33,657 bases of DNA from GCA-020348365 sp964347995. GTDB taxonomy: Archaea > Thermoproteota > Bathyarchaeia > Bathyarchaeales > Bathyarchaeaceae. Under the pieces are notes generated by a model. It searched no databases and had not been told where the DNA came from. It worked only from the letters and a program-made list of their open reading frames with translations. Positions 22,913 to 30,264 of this stretch are shown piece by piece (within the stretch, counting starts at the first letter, position 1; each line of letters starts with the position of its first letter). The stretch spans positions 1 through 33,657 of the forward strand of contig CAYGBA010000011.1 in NCBI GenBank assembly GCA_964347995.1, read 5' to 3'. Both the position numbers and the translations under genes were made by a program.

Positions 22913-23611
22913 ATGCCTGCGTCCAGAGTCAAAGGCAGAAGCAGCGAGAGAATCGCAAGAGGCGTCTTGGAGAGGCTCGGTTACACGATTCTGGAGACAA
23001 ACAAGAAGATCACCGTCGACGAGGCTGAGGCTTTTGAGGTTGACATCCTCGCCCTGAATCCAAAGGGTGAGAAATATTGCGTAGAAGTAAAGGCCGGATC
23101 AGCCTCGGTGTCAGATATTCGCCAGGTCTTCGCTGACAGCGAGATACTCGGATTGAAGCCCTTACTGGTTTGTAAGGGATTCGCAGATGAGGCTGCTGAG
23201 GCCGTAGCCAAAGAGCTCAAAGTAGAGCTCGTAAGGCTGAACGAGTACTACATCCTTCTGGAACCGGAAGAGCTTGAGGTAATCGTCAGAACAGCAGTTC
23301 AAGATGTCCTAGACAGCTACGGCTTCTACCCTCTGCCAGCCTGGAGAGCTATCGAAGAAGAAGACGTGGACTTGATGGAAAAAATAGCAGAAGCCGAAGA
23401 CTTCACTGAAGCAGCGAAGTCCCTCCACCTAAGCACAGAAGAACTTGGGCAAACGATCGGAAAGCTCAGGCAGAAAGGCATTTTCCCCCAACGAGGCCAG
23501 AACTTCACGGCTTTGAAAAGACATTCCCAACAGATCATCCACCGCTACGCCTTGCTCCATCGGCTGGATGAGATCGAGAAACGGCTGAAGCGAATAGAAG
23601 AGTCTCTTTGA
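22913..23611 (+). CDS. PD-(D/E)XK nuclease-like protein with C-terminal helical domain
   Basis: A 232-residue soluble protein. The N-terminal domain has the order expected of restriction-endonuclease-like folds: a helix with Glu (SSERIARGVLERLGY), FEVDILAL with the Asp, then KYCVEVKAG with the E-x-K pair (about residues 58-60), followed by a helix and strand (LGLKPLLVCKGF). Residues about 150-200 look like a winged helix (AEDFTEAAKSLHLSTEELGQTIGKLRQKGIF), and the end is a coiled coil (LLHRLDEIEKRLKRIEESL). DNA or RNA binding with possible cleavage is inferred. ATG at 22913 follows a GTG at 22910; no ribosome binding site is seen, so it is probably leaderless. Confidence 0.65.
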   Translation: MPASRVKGRSSERIARGVLERLGYTILETNKKITVDEAEAFEVDILALNPKGEKYCVEVKAGSASVSDIRQVFADSEILGLKPLLVCKGFADEAAEAVAKELKVELVRLNEYYILLEPEELEVIVRTAVQDVLDSYGFYPLPAWRAIEEEDVDLMEKIAEAEDFTEAAKSLHLSTEELGQTIGKLRQKGIFPQRGQNFTALKRHSQQIIHRYALLHRLDEIEKRLKRIEESL

Positions 23612-23635
23612 GCTGAGATCGATTCCTATAGTATC

Positions 23636-24022
23636 TCAAGTGCTCTCCTTGTAAGGGATCAAACATAGAAATCTTAGTGCTTCGTGCCCCAGATTTTCAA
23701 AGTGGTGAGGAACATTTGGCGGGATGAAGATGACGTAGCCGGGACCGACACGTTTCTTCTCCTCTCCGCAAACAACCGATCCATGGCCATCTAGAATAAA
23801 GGTTTCATGTTCCCAGTCGTGAGTGTGGTGTGCTGATTGGCCCCCCGGCGCGATTTCGAAGTGTCTCATTGCAAAGTTCTCTGTACCGTCATCCTTCGTT
23901 ATCAGCCACCTAACTTTAACCTCCTTGAATCCCGCCTCTTTTACGTCCTCTTGTTTTATTTCGGTGAAGTGAACAGCCTTGAATCCCAATGGTGTCACCT
24001 TCTGATTGTTAGTCTTGGACAT
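23636..24022 (-). CDS. Cupin-domain protein
   Basis: A 128-residue single-domain cupin. Motif 1 is GGQSAHHTHDWEHETFILDGHG, with the His-x-His and Glu ligands expected for a metal centre. Motif 2 is PGYVIFIPPNVPHHFENLG with the last His. No other domain is present, so it could be an enzyme, a binding protein or a storage protein; the substrate cannot be predicted. It converges with the nuclease-like gene, 24 bases apart. Confidence 0.85.
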   Translation of the reverse strand: MSKTNNQKVTPLGFKAVHFTEIKQEDVKEAGFKEVKVRWLITKDDGTENFAMRHFEIAPGGQSAHHTHDWEHETFILDGHGSVVCGEEKKRVGPGYVIFIPPNVPHHFENLGHEALRFLCLIPYKEST

Positions 24023-24158
24023 TTATAAAGTAGGCACAAGCAAGCGTTACCGCGAATTCAGGTAAGCTACCACTCTTTTCCAATCGTTTGTTTGTTCAGA
24101 ATCCTATCTGCTTACGTAGCTATTCTATTTAGACTTAAAAACTATCTCCGGATCTCTT

Positions 24159-24410
24159 CTACGTAGGAGTTGCTGCGGTTTCTGCCTCTGATATGGGAAG
24201 AAAACCTACAAGATGAATCTCGCTTCCGCAACTGTTGCATCGGATTATCAATTCCTCCAGAGATTCGTTCTTCATCTTCGTCTCCAAGATTGTGTAGACA
24301 GCTTCCGTTTCGTCCTCGGGAGATATTATGACTCCGCAGTTGGGACAGGGGAAGTCTCCATCGCCCTCTATCTCGGTGAGGTTTACCTTGTGAACGGCTG
24401 ATCGCTTCAT
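24159..24410 (-). CDS. Small zinc-ribbon protein
   Basis: An 83-residue protein with two cysteine pairs, FPCPNCGVII (about residue 22) and IRCNSCGSEI (about 58), spaced as in a zinc ribbon, with acidic linkers. It has no further domain. Ribbons of this size often belong to transcription or translation factors, but none is recognised. A TATA-like box overlaps a direct repeat at 24448-24465 upstream, and the gene is divergent from glutamine synthetase. Confidence 0.75.
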   Translation of the reverse strand: MKRSAVHKVNLTEIEGDGDFPCPNCGVIISPEDETEAVYTILETKMKNESLEELIIRCNSCGSEIHLVGFLPISEAETAATPT

Positions 24411-24447
24411 CGTCGTTATTTCCTCAATTGACAGCTTGATAATTAAG

Positions 24448-24465
24448 CGTTTATAAAACGTTTAT
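24448..24465 (-). promoter_or_regulatory. Promoter with paired CGTTTAT direct repeat
   Basis: CGTTTAT occurs at 24448-24454 and again at 24459-24465, 11 bases apart (one helical turn). The TATA-like box of the zinc-ribbon gene (ATG at 24410) falls within this stretch. It may be a factor-binding site or simply an AT-rich promoter. Confidence 0.4.
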
Positions 24466-24581
24466 GAAAGGCTGGTCTATCTTTTTAATATCTTCCCTCG
24501 TATAGGATACCCATTGCCACCGTTAAGACCTTGCAGTATGTGTGGAATACGCCTTTTCTTCATAAAATCCCATAAAAAACC

Positions 24582-24589
24582 TTTAAATC
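24582..24589 (+). promoter_or_regulatory. TATA box of glutamine synthetase
   Basis: TTTAAATC, about 63 bases before the preferred ATG at 24649, predicting transcription from about 24612 and a leader of roughly 37 bases. This supports the shorter protein start. Confidence 0.5.
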
Positions 24590-24648
24590 TAAACTCGGAA
24601 CTCATAAGAGGTTTTGAACTGATCTGTGATGGAGCAGCGTGCGATAGA

Positions 24649-25968
24649 ATGGATAAGGATGAGATAGTTGAGAGGGTTAAAGAGGAAAAAGTTGATTTTA
24701 TCGACCTCATGTTCTCTGACCTTTCAGGGCGTCTAAAAAGTGTCACGATCTCCCCAAGAGAACTGGAAGAGTGTCTTCACAACGGGAAATGGTTTGACGG
24801 CTCCTCGATAGAAGGCTTCACAAGAATACATGAGAGCGACATGCTGCTAATTCCCGATGCATCCACATACATCCTTCTACCCTGGCCACGAGACAAGAAA
24901 AGAGTCGCGAGGATGATCTGCGATGTTCACGAGCCAGGTAAAACCTCCTTTGCCGGCGACCCCCGATATGTTCTAAGAAGGATTCGGGAAAAGGCACAGA
25001 AAAAAGGATACTCTTACCGTATTGGTCCAGAGATCGAGTTCTTCCTTTTCAGGTCAAGGGAGGAGAGAAATTATCATGACAGGGCTGGATATTTCGATTT
25101 TTCTCCGAGAGATCTGGCAACCGACATACGGGCCGTTATGGTGTCCACCCTTGAAGAGTTAGGAATACCCGTTGAGATGTCCCATCACGAATGCGCCCCA
25201 AGTCAACATGAGATAGACATAGAGTATTCTGACGCTTTAAAGAGCGCTGACAACGTGATGGTTCTCAAGCAGGCTATTAAAACGGTCGCGGACGATAATG
25301 GGTTACATGCGACCTTTATGCCTAAACCGGTCTTCGGCGTCAACGGAAGCGGGATGCACACCCATCAGTCACTATTTAACAAAGATGGAGAGAACATTTT
25401 CTACGACAAAACAGATGACTACAAGCTGTCTTCTCTAGCCTACTATTTCATGGGAGGCCAGCTCAAATACATCAGGGAAATGGTAGCTCTCTTGTGCCCG
25501 ACTGTGAACAGCTACAAGCGCCTTGTTCGCGGATACGAAGCTCCGGTTTATATCTGTTGGGGTCAGAGAAACAGATCAGCTCTAATTAGAGTTCCAAGAT
25601 ACAGCGTGGGCAGGGAGAGATCGACCAGACTTGAGTTGAGATGCCCAGATCCCAGCTGCAATCCGTACCTCGCCTTTGCGGTGATGTTGGCTGCGGGTCT
25701 GAAGGGAATAGAAGGAAAAATCAAGCCACCTGACCCTGTTGAAGAAGATGTCTATGGATTTGACGACAGAAAACTTGCAAAGTTCTACATCAAAACCCTG
25801 CCCGAAGATTTGGGTGAGGCTATAGAGGAATTCAAAGGAAGCAGATTTATGAAGGAAACATTAGGAGAGCACGTTTTCAACAAGTATTTCGAAACAAAGA
25901 CAACTGAATGGGATGAATTTCAGAAGAACGTAACTGACTGGGAGCTCAACAGATATAGGAATCTATAA
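24649..25968 (+). CDS. glnA: Glutamine synthetase, type I
   Basis: Makes glutamine from glutamate, ammonia and ATP, and so supplies the amidotransferases PurQ and GuaA. From the ATG at 24649 it has 439 residues, the normal length. Landmarks are WFDGSSIEGF (substrate loop), GPEIEFFLF and HHECAPSQHEID (metal ligands), FGVNGSGMHTHQS (ATP and glutamate), and RVPRYSVGRERSTRLELRCPDPSCNPYLA. The frame is open to 24514, adding 45 residues, but that extension lies over the TATA box and has no family match. The region around the adenylylated Tyr of proteobacterial enzymes reads EDVYGFDD, so adenylylation control is not expected. Confidence 0.95.
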   Translation: MDKDEIVERVKEEKVDFIDLMFSDLSGRLKSVTISPRELEECLHNGKWFDGSSIEGFTRIHESDMLLIPDASTYILLPWPRDKKRVARMICDVHEPGKTSFAGDPRYVLRRIREKAQKKGYSYRIGPEIEFFLFRSREERNYHDRAGYFDFSPRDLATDIRAVMVSTLEELGIPVEMSHHECAPSQHEIDIEYSDALKSADNVMVLKQAIKTVADDNGLHATFMPKPVFGVNGSGMHTHQSLFNKDGENIFYDKTDDYKLSSLAYYFMGGQLKYIREMVALLCPTVNSYKRLVRGYEAPVYICWGQRNRSALIRVPRYSVGRERSTRLELRCPDPSCNPYLAFAVMLAAGLKGIEGKIKPPDPVEEDVYGFDDRKLAKFYIKTLPEDLGEAIEEFKGSRFMKETLGEHVFNKYFETKTTEWDEFQKNVTDWELNRYRNL

Positions 25969-25984
25969 GAGATTCACTACCCTG

Positions 25985-25992
25985 CATAAAAC
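25985..25992 (+). promoter_or_regulatory. TATA box of the radical SAM gene
   Basis: CATAAAAC lies about 25 bases before the ATG at 26013. No ribosome binding site is present, so the mRNA is probably leaderless. A GCGCGCG run (25997-26003) sits between box and start. Confidence 0.5.
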
Positions 25993-26012
25993 ATCAGCGC
26001 GCGTAGACAACA

Positions 26013-26951
26013 ATGAAACTTCAGCGTCTTGAGTTTACACTTACTACCCGCTGCAATTCTCAGTGCATACACTGCCAAGCTGATGCTTCTCCCTCAAAAA
26101 GCGATGTAATGGACGTGGAAGACGCATACAACTACCTGACTGACACAGCCGCCATTTCAAAATTGAAATCTTTCATGATCTTTGGCGGTGAACCAATGCT
26201 CTATCCAGAGCGAGCAATAGCCATAATCAATAGGGCCCACGAATTGCGGATTCCAAAAATCGAAATGATAACAAACGGGGTATGGGGCAGAAACAAGGAA
26301 GTCGCCGAAGAGTTTGCGGTGAGGTTGAAGACCGTAGGTCTCAGCTCCGTCCACATAAGTGTGGATGCCTTTCATCTTCAGTACATCCCGATAGAATATC
26401 CGCGAAACGCTGCACTGGCTTCGCTAAAGGCAGGGATAGAAAACATCGTGTGGAACGTTGCGGTCATCGAATCCATAAACGCCACAAGTGAATACGACAC
26501 TAAGACGGTTCAGGTACTAAGAAAGTTGCAACCTATAGGAATAGATGCCCATACGGTCAAAATCATACCAGTGGGACGCGCAGCACAAAACCTACGCCAT
26601 TACTCTCAACCCGCTTCTCTACATGGACCGTGCGAAGGAGACCCACTAGAAGGTAATACATTAAGAGAACCCGAAAGCATCTGCATCGAACCCTCAGGGT
26701 CAGCTTGCATATGTTGGAAATTGCCGATCGGAAATGCAAAGAGTGTCCCGCTAAGACGTTTGATAACCGAGTACGAATGGCGACGGAACAGAGTCACCAG
26801 AATTTTAGTAAAAGAGGGCCCCACAGGATTGTTAAGACTTCCTGAAGCACGTAGCTTTCGATTCCGAGAAGAACGGTACGTCAGCAAATGTCACTTATGC
26901 ATCGCCATTAGGAGAGCCCTCAAGCCTCACTATCCGAACGCGCACTCCTGA
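26013..26951 (+). CDS. Radical SAM protein
   Basis: A 312-residue enzyme with the radical SAM cluster motif CNSQCIHC (C14, C18, C21) near the N-terminus, GGEPMLYPE (SAM-binding GGE) and ISVDAFHLQYIP. The C-terminal part has extra cysteines in GPCEGDP, SICIEPSGSACICWKLPIGN and KCHLC, a layout like SPASM/twitch domains that hold auxiliary iron-sulfur clusters. Such enzymes mature peptides or modify proteins and cofactors. No precursor peptide gene was recognised beside it, so the substrate is unknown. It stands alone between glutamine synthetase and the OPT transporter, with its own TATA box and a terminator overlapping the stop codon. Confidence 0.82.
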   Translation: MKLQRLEFTLTTRCNSQCIHCQADASPSKSDVMDVEDAYNYLTDTAAISKLKSFMIFGGEPMLYPERAIAIINRAHELRIPKIEMITNGVWGRNKEVAEEFAVRLKTVGLSSVHISVDAFHLQYIPIEYPRNAALASLKAGIENIVWNVAVIESINATSEYDTKTVQVLRKLQPIGIDAHTVKIIPVGRAAQNLRHYSQPASLHGPCEGDPLEGNTLREPESICIEPSGSACICWKLPIGNAKSVPLRRLITEYEWRRNRVTRILVKEGPTGLLRLPEARSFRFREERYVSKCHLCIAIRRALKPHYPNAHS

Positions 26952-27001
26952 AAGCACGGCTATAGGAGTTTAGCTTTCAGTGAGGTTTTTACGTCTTTTT
27001 T
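26948..27001 (+). terminator. Hairpin and T-runs after the radical SAM gene
   Basis: CTGAAAGC (26948-26955) and GCTTTCAG (26973-26980) form a perfect 8-bp stem with a 17-base loop, overlapping the stop codon. Five T follow at 26986-26990 and six at 26996-27001. T-runs alone terminate archaeal RNA polymerase, so this is a good terminator candidate. ACTCCT (26944-26949) could instead pair with AGGAGT (26964-26969). Confidence 0.6.
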
Positions 27002-27185
27002 CGTATATGTCCGTTTTTGCGTAATGTACTTTGCGGGTTTCCAAAGTATACTATATTTTGCTGACGTCAGAAATTCCTCAATGCGCGCGCGTAAGATATA
27101 TTTCAACAGGAAAAGGCAAACCCAAAAGTCTATAATTCGCGATGAGTTATGAAAGGACTTCCTTAGGAACTAAGGATGATGAGCC

Positions 27186-28901
27186 GTGCCGGAGAACAAG
27201 GCTGGGAGGGAGGGGAGACCACTAACCAAGCGTGTGGTCATCTTCGGCTTTCTACTTGGAATACTTTACACCTTCGTGGGCATTTATTTGACTTACAAAG
27301 TTGGAATAGTAGCTTTAGGAGGCATCTTCCTCCTTGGGTACATCCTTCTTCAGCTCACAGGAAAATATGATTATAAAGAGAATGTGATTCTGATCATAAT
27401 AGTAACCTCCTGTCTGCTGCCAGCCTTCGAGATTAGCGACAACATCGCTGCGCTAGTAATCTACGGAGAATATTCAAGCCATAACATACCGATTTCTTTT
27501 CCGCTGTTATTCCTCATGGCAGCCGTTGGCTCTCTTTTGGGAATATTTCTTCTTATGCCGTTTAAGAAGCAGTTCCTTAAGTTGAAGTGGCCCATGGTCC
27601 AGCCATCGGCAAAGATGGTGAAGGCTATCGGGGGAGGAAAGCAAGAGAAGAAGAGAGCCTTTGGTTCTATGGCGCTCTCAGCAGTGATAGCCGTTGTAAC
27701 ACGGATCGGCGGCTTAAGCACTCTAAGTTTGCCTTCGTTGCCAACTTTCATAGGATTTGAAGTTTCTCCGATGATGGCTGGGTTGGGTTTCTTTATTTCG
27801 TTTGCTGGCTTTGCTCTTTTAGCTGTTGGAGCTACGTATTCTTTAGGCGCATGGTTTTTCCTAGAAGGTGCGAATCCGAATCTAGGATTTCAAGACCACA
27901 TCATGCATCCATCTATTTTTTCTACGGCAATCGGCTTGATGGTCACCACCGCCTTGATAGGGATAGTAAGGAATCGAGGCGCGCTGGTGGATGCGTTCAG
28001 AAGTTTGAGGACAGCTGCTGGTCGAAAGGCTGGCGGATCGCTTCCCATTTGGCTGACACCTCTCTCAATGATTGTGCTTCCACTGGCGACGGTCGCTATG
28101 CTATACTTAGCACTTGGTTTCTTGCAAAGCGCTGCGCTTGAGGTGTTCTACATTGTAGTTATTGGGGTACCGATCGTGTTGGTGGCTGCCTTCTTTGTTG
28201 TAATGTCTTGGGGGGAGGTTGGATTTTCATCAAGTTTCAGTGTTGATATGGTTCTAGTCCTCGCAATGTTCTTATTTGCACCTGACATTGCAATAGTGCT
28301 CATCGCCTTTTCATTTCTGAATGCATATGAGATATCATCAACTAGAGTTATGAGAAACCTTAAGTTGGGTTCGCTCACTGAAGTTGCTGAAAAGGATGTT
28401 TTGAAGGCGACCTTGCTGGCAACGTTGCCAGGAGCTTTCATTGGTGCGGGAACGGTTTGGATTTTTGCCAACATTTTTGGTGGGTTGGGGACAGATGTTT
28501 TTCCATGTCCTGGAGGTTACGTTACTGGAGGCTACGTTCTTATGGTTAGAGAAGCTCTTGTGCATGGCGTTCTTCCTCCCATGTATGACCTGAGATTTCT
28601 TTTAATCGGGATTGCATCCGCCATAGTCTTCAGTTATATCCAGTCGAGAATGAAAATAGGAGCTTTCTCACCGATAACCCTGGCTATAGGTATGCTTATA
28701 CCGCCAACATATGTGTTCCCAATGTTCTTGGGAGCAGCTCTCGACATCTACGTTTCAAAGAAGTACGGCAGAGACAGGCAGAGGTATGATAAAGAAAGGC
28801 AAAAATGGACTGTGATAAATTCTGGACTATTTGCAGGAGAAGGAGTGATACTGATGATTGTTACCTTTGCCTCTCTTCTTCCATTAATGTTCGGTTCATG
28901 A
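27186..28901 (+). CDS. OPT-superfamily-like transporter
   Basis: An integral membrane protein of 571 residues with about 14 hydrophobic segments. The order of loops fits the oligopeptide transporter (OPT/YSL) superfamily: LLMPFKKQFLKLKWPMVQPSAKMVKAIGGG resembles the family's loop after the early helices, and a long central loop (GANPNLGFQDHIMHPS, then RNRGALVDAF) is also typical. OPT proteins carry peptides or metal-chelator complexes into the cell. The substrate is not known. The start is GTG at 27186. GTG is preceded by GGATGATG and an AT-rich box at about 27093-27105. Confidence 0.75.
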   Translation: MPENKAGREGRPLTKRVVIFGFLLGILYTFVGIYLTYKVGIVALGGIFLLGYILLQLTGKYDYKENVILIIIVTSCLLPAFEISDNIAALVIYGEYSSHNIPISFPLLFLMAAVGSLLGIFLLMPFKKQFLKLKWPMVQPSAKMVKAIGGGKQEKKRAFGSMALSAVIAVVTRIGGLSTLSLPSLPTFIGFEVSPMMAGLGFFISFAGFALLAVGATYSLGAWFFLEGANPNLGFQDHIMHPSIFSTAIGLMVTTALIGIVRNRGALVDAFRSLRTAAGRKAGGSLPIWLTPLSMIVLPLATVAMLYLALGFLQSAALEVFYIVVIGVPIVLVAAFFVVMSWGEVGFSSSFSVDMVLVLAMFLFAPDIAIVLIAFSFLNAYEISSTRVMRNLKLGSLTEVAEKDVLKATLLATLPGAFIGAGTVWIFANIFGGLGTDVFPCPGGYVTGGYVLMVREALVHGVLPPMYDLRFLLIGIASAIVFSYIQSRMKIGAFSPITLAIGMLIPPTYVFPMFLGAALDIYVSKKYGRDRQRYDKERQKWTVINSGLFAGEGVILMIVTFASLLPLMFGS

Positions 28902-28989
28902 ATAGTAGCTATGGAATCTCTCGCTGACACTGCGGTGGGAAATGACAACTCTTATGTACATCGCTACTTTGTAAGCTTACGTCGCTTGT

Positions 28990-30264
28990 GTGGATGGGCA
29001 ATTGAGAAAGAAAAGGACATCGCTCGAAAGATTTCGCCTAAAAAGAGCGTTGCAGAAGTTGGGGTCAAAGGAGGGAAGGGGAACAGAACTGGTCTCCCTC
29101 TACGTACCACCAGACCGCCAAATCAGCGACGTTTCCGCCATGCTAAAGCACGAACACGGAACAGCCGCCAACATAAAATCTGACACAACGAGAAAAAACG
29201 TTCAGGACGCCATCACAAAAGTCATGCAGCGACTAAAACTCTTCAAGAAGGTGCCCGAGAACGGTCTAGTCATCTTCTGTGGAGCCATCCCACAAAACGG
29301 GGGCCCTGGAAGCGAGAAGATAGAGACCTACGTGATCACCCCGCTTGCCCCTATTCAAGTCTATCTTTACCGCTGCGACTCAAGATTCCACATAGAATAT
29401 TTGGAGGAGTTCTTGAGAGAAAGAGAGACTTATGGAATAGTGGTCATGGATTCAAGCGACGCCACCTACGCCACACTCAGAGGCAGACGCTTGGAAATCG
29501 TCAAGGAGATCACCTCTGGAGTACCTGGAAAATTCCGGGCCGGAGGCCAGTCCGCCAGAAGATTTGAGCGTCAGCGTGAAGTCAAGCTACAAGAATACTT
29601 TAAGCGTGTCGGAGAGCATGCCGACGAGATTTTTCTTCCCATCGAAGATTTGAAAGGCATTCTAATAGCGGGTCCGGGTCCGACGAAGCAGGACTTCGAG
29701 AAGGGCGACTACCTTCATTATACCCTGAAGGATAGAGTGATCTCTACGATAGACACTGCATATGTGAGCGAGCAAGGAGTTGAGGAGGTCATGGATAGGG
29801 CTCCCGAGATTCTGAGGCGCGTTCGCTACATCGAGGAGAAACGGATAATACAGGATTTTCTTGATAAGATTGGACATGACACTGGCCTAGCCACCTATGG
29901 TGAGAGTGAGGTTAGGCGGGCTTTGGGAATAGGCGCTGTAGAAACTCTGTTGTTGTCTGAGGAACTTGATCTGGTTCGTATTACGGTGAAGTGTACGGCT
30001 TGTGATTATGTCCGGGAAGAGACTATGAGGGAGAAGTTGGTTAGCGGCTTTGAACAGGAACTGGGTGGAGAACCTTGTCCTCAATGCGGGACGCCGACTC
30101 TTTTTGTTGAGGACATCAAAGATCTGGTTGATGATTTGGCTGAGTTGGCTGATGAGGTTGGAGCCGATGTAGAGGTCATATCAGTTGAGACGGAAGAAGG
30201 ACAGATGCTACTGAAGTCTTTTGGGGGTATCGCTGCTGTTCTTCGTTTCAAGCTTCAGGGCTAA
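28990..30264 (+). CDS. prf1: Peptide chain release factor aRF1
   Basis: Recognises all three stop codons in the ribosomal A site and triggers peptide release. The 424-residue archaeal/eukaryotic type has NIKS (61-64) and YRCDSRF (the YxCxxxF motif, 127-133) for stop-codon decoding. RAGGQSARRF, with the catalytic GGQ (185-187), inserts into the peptidyl-transferase centre. The C-terminal domain has two cysteine pairs (CTAC and CPQC) forming a small zinc-ribbon-like insert. The start is GTG at 28990. The gene ends at TAA in CTAA, which also contains the valS stop on the other strand. Confidence 0.97.
   Translation: MDGQLRKKRTSLERFRLKRALQKLGSKEGRGTELVSLYVPPDRQISDVSAMLKHEHGTAANIKSDTTRKNVQDAITKVMQRLKLFKKVPENGLVIFCGAIPQNGGPGSEKIETYVITPLAPIQVYLYRCDSRFHIEYLEEFLRERETYGIVVMDSSDATYATLRGRRLEIVKEITSGVPGKFRAGGQSARRFERQREVKLQEYFKRVGEHADEIFLPIEDLKGILIAGPGPTKQDFEKGDYLHYTLKDRVISTIDTAYVSEQGVEEVMDRAPEILRRVRYIEEKRIIQDFLDKIGHDTGLATYGESEVRRALGIGAVETLLLSEELDLVRITVKCTACDYVREETMREKLVSGFEQELGGEPCPQCGTPTLFVEDIKDLVDDLAELADEVGADVEVISVETEEGQMLLKSFGGIAAVLRFKLQG

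Noticed and set aside
24514..24648. A 45-residue N-terminal extension of glutamine synthetase containing MCGI, like the start of an Ntn-type glutamine amidotransferase
   Set aside because: The stretch overlaps the likely TATA box, has no further family similarity, and the 439-residue version matches usual GlnA length. The MCGI match is four residues only.
28911..29183. Plus-strand ORF overlapping the start of aRF1
   Set aside because: It shares the region in another frame with the conserved N-terminal domain of aRF1, and its translation is a basic low-complexity shadow.
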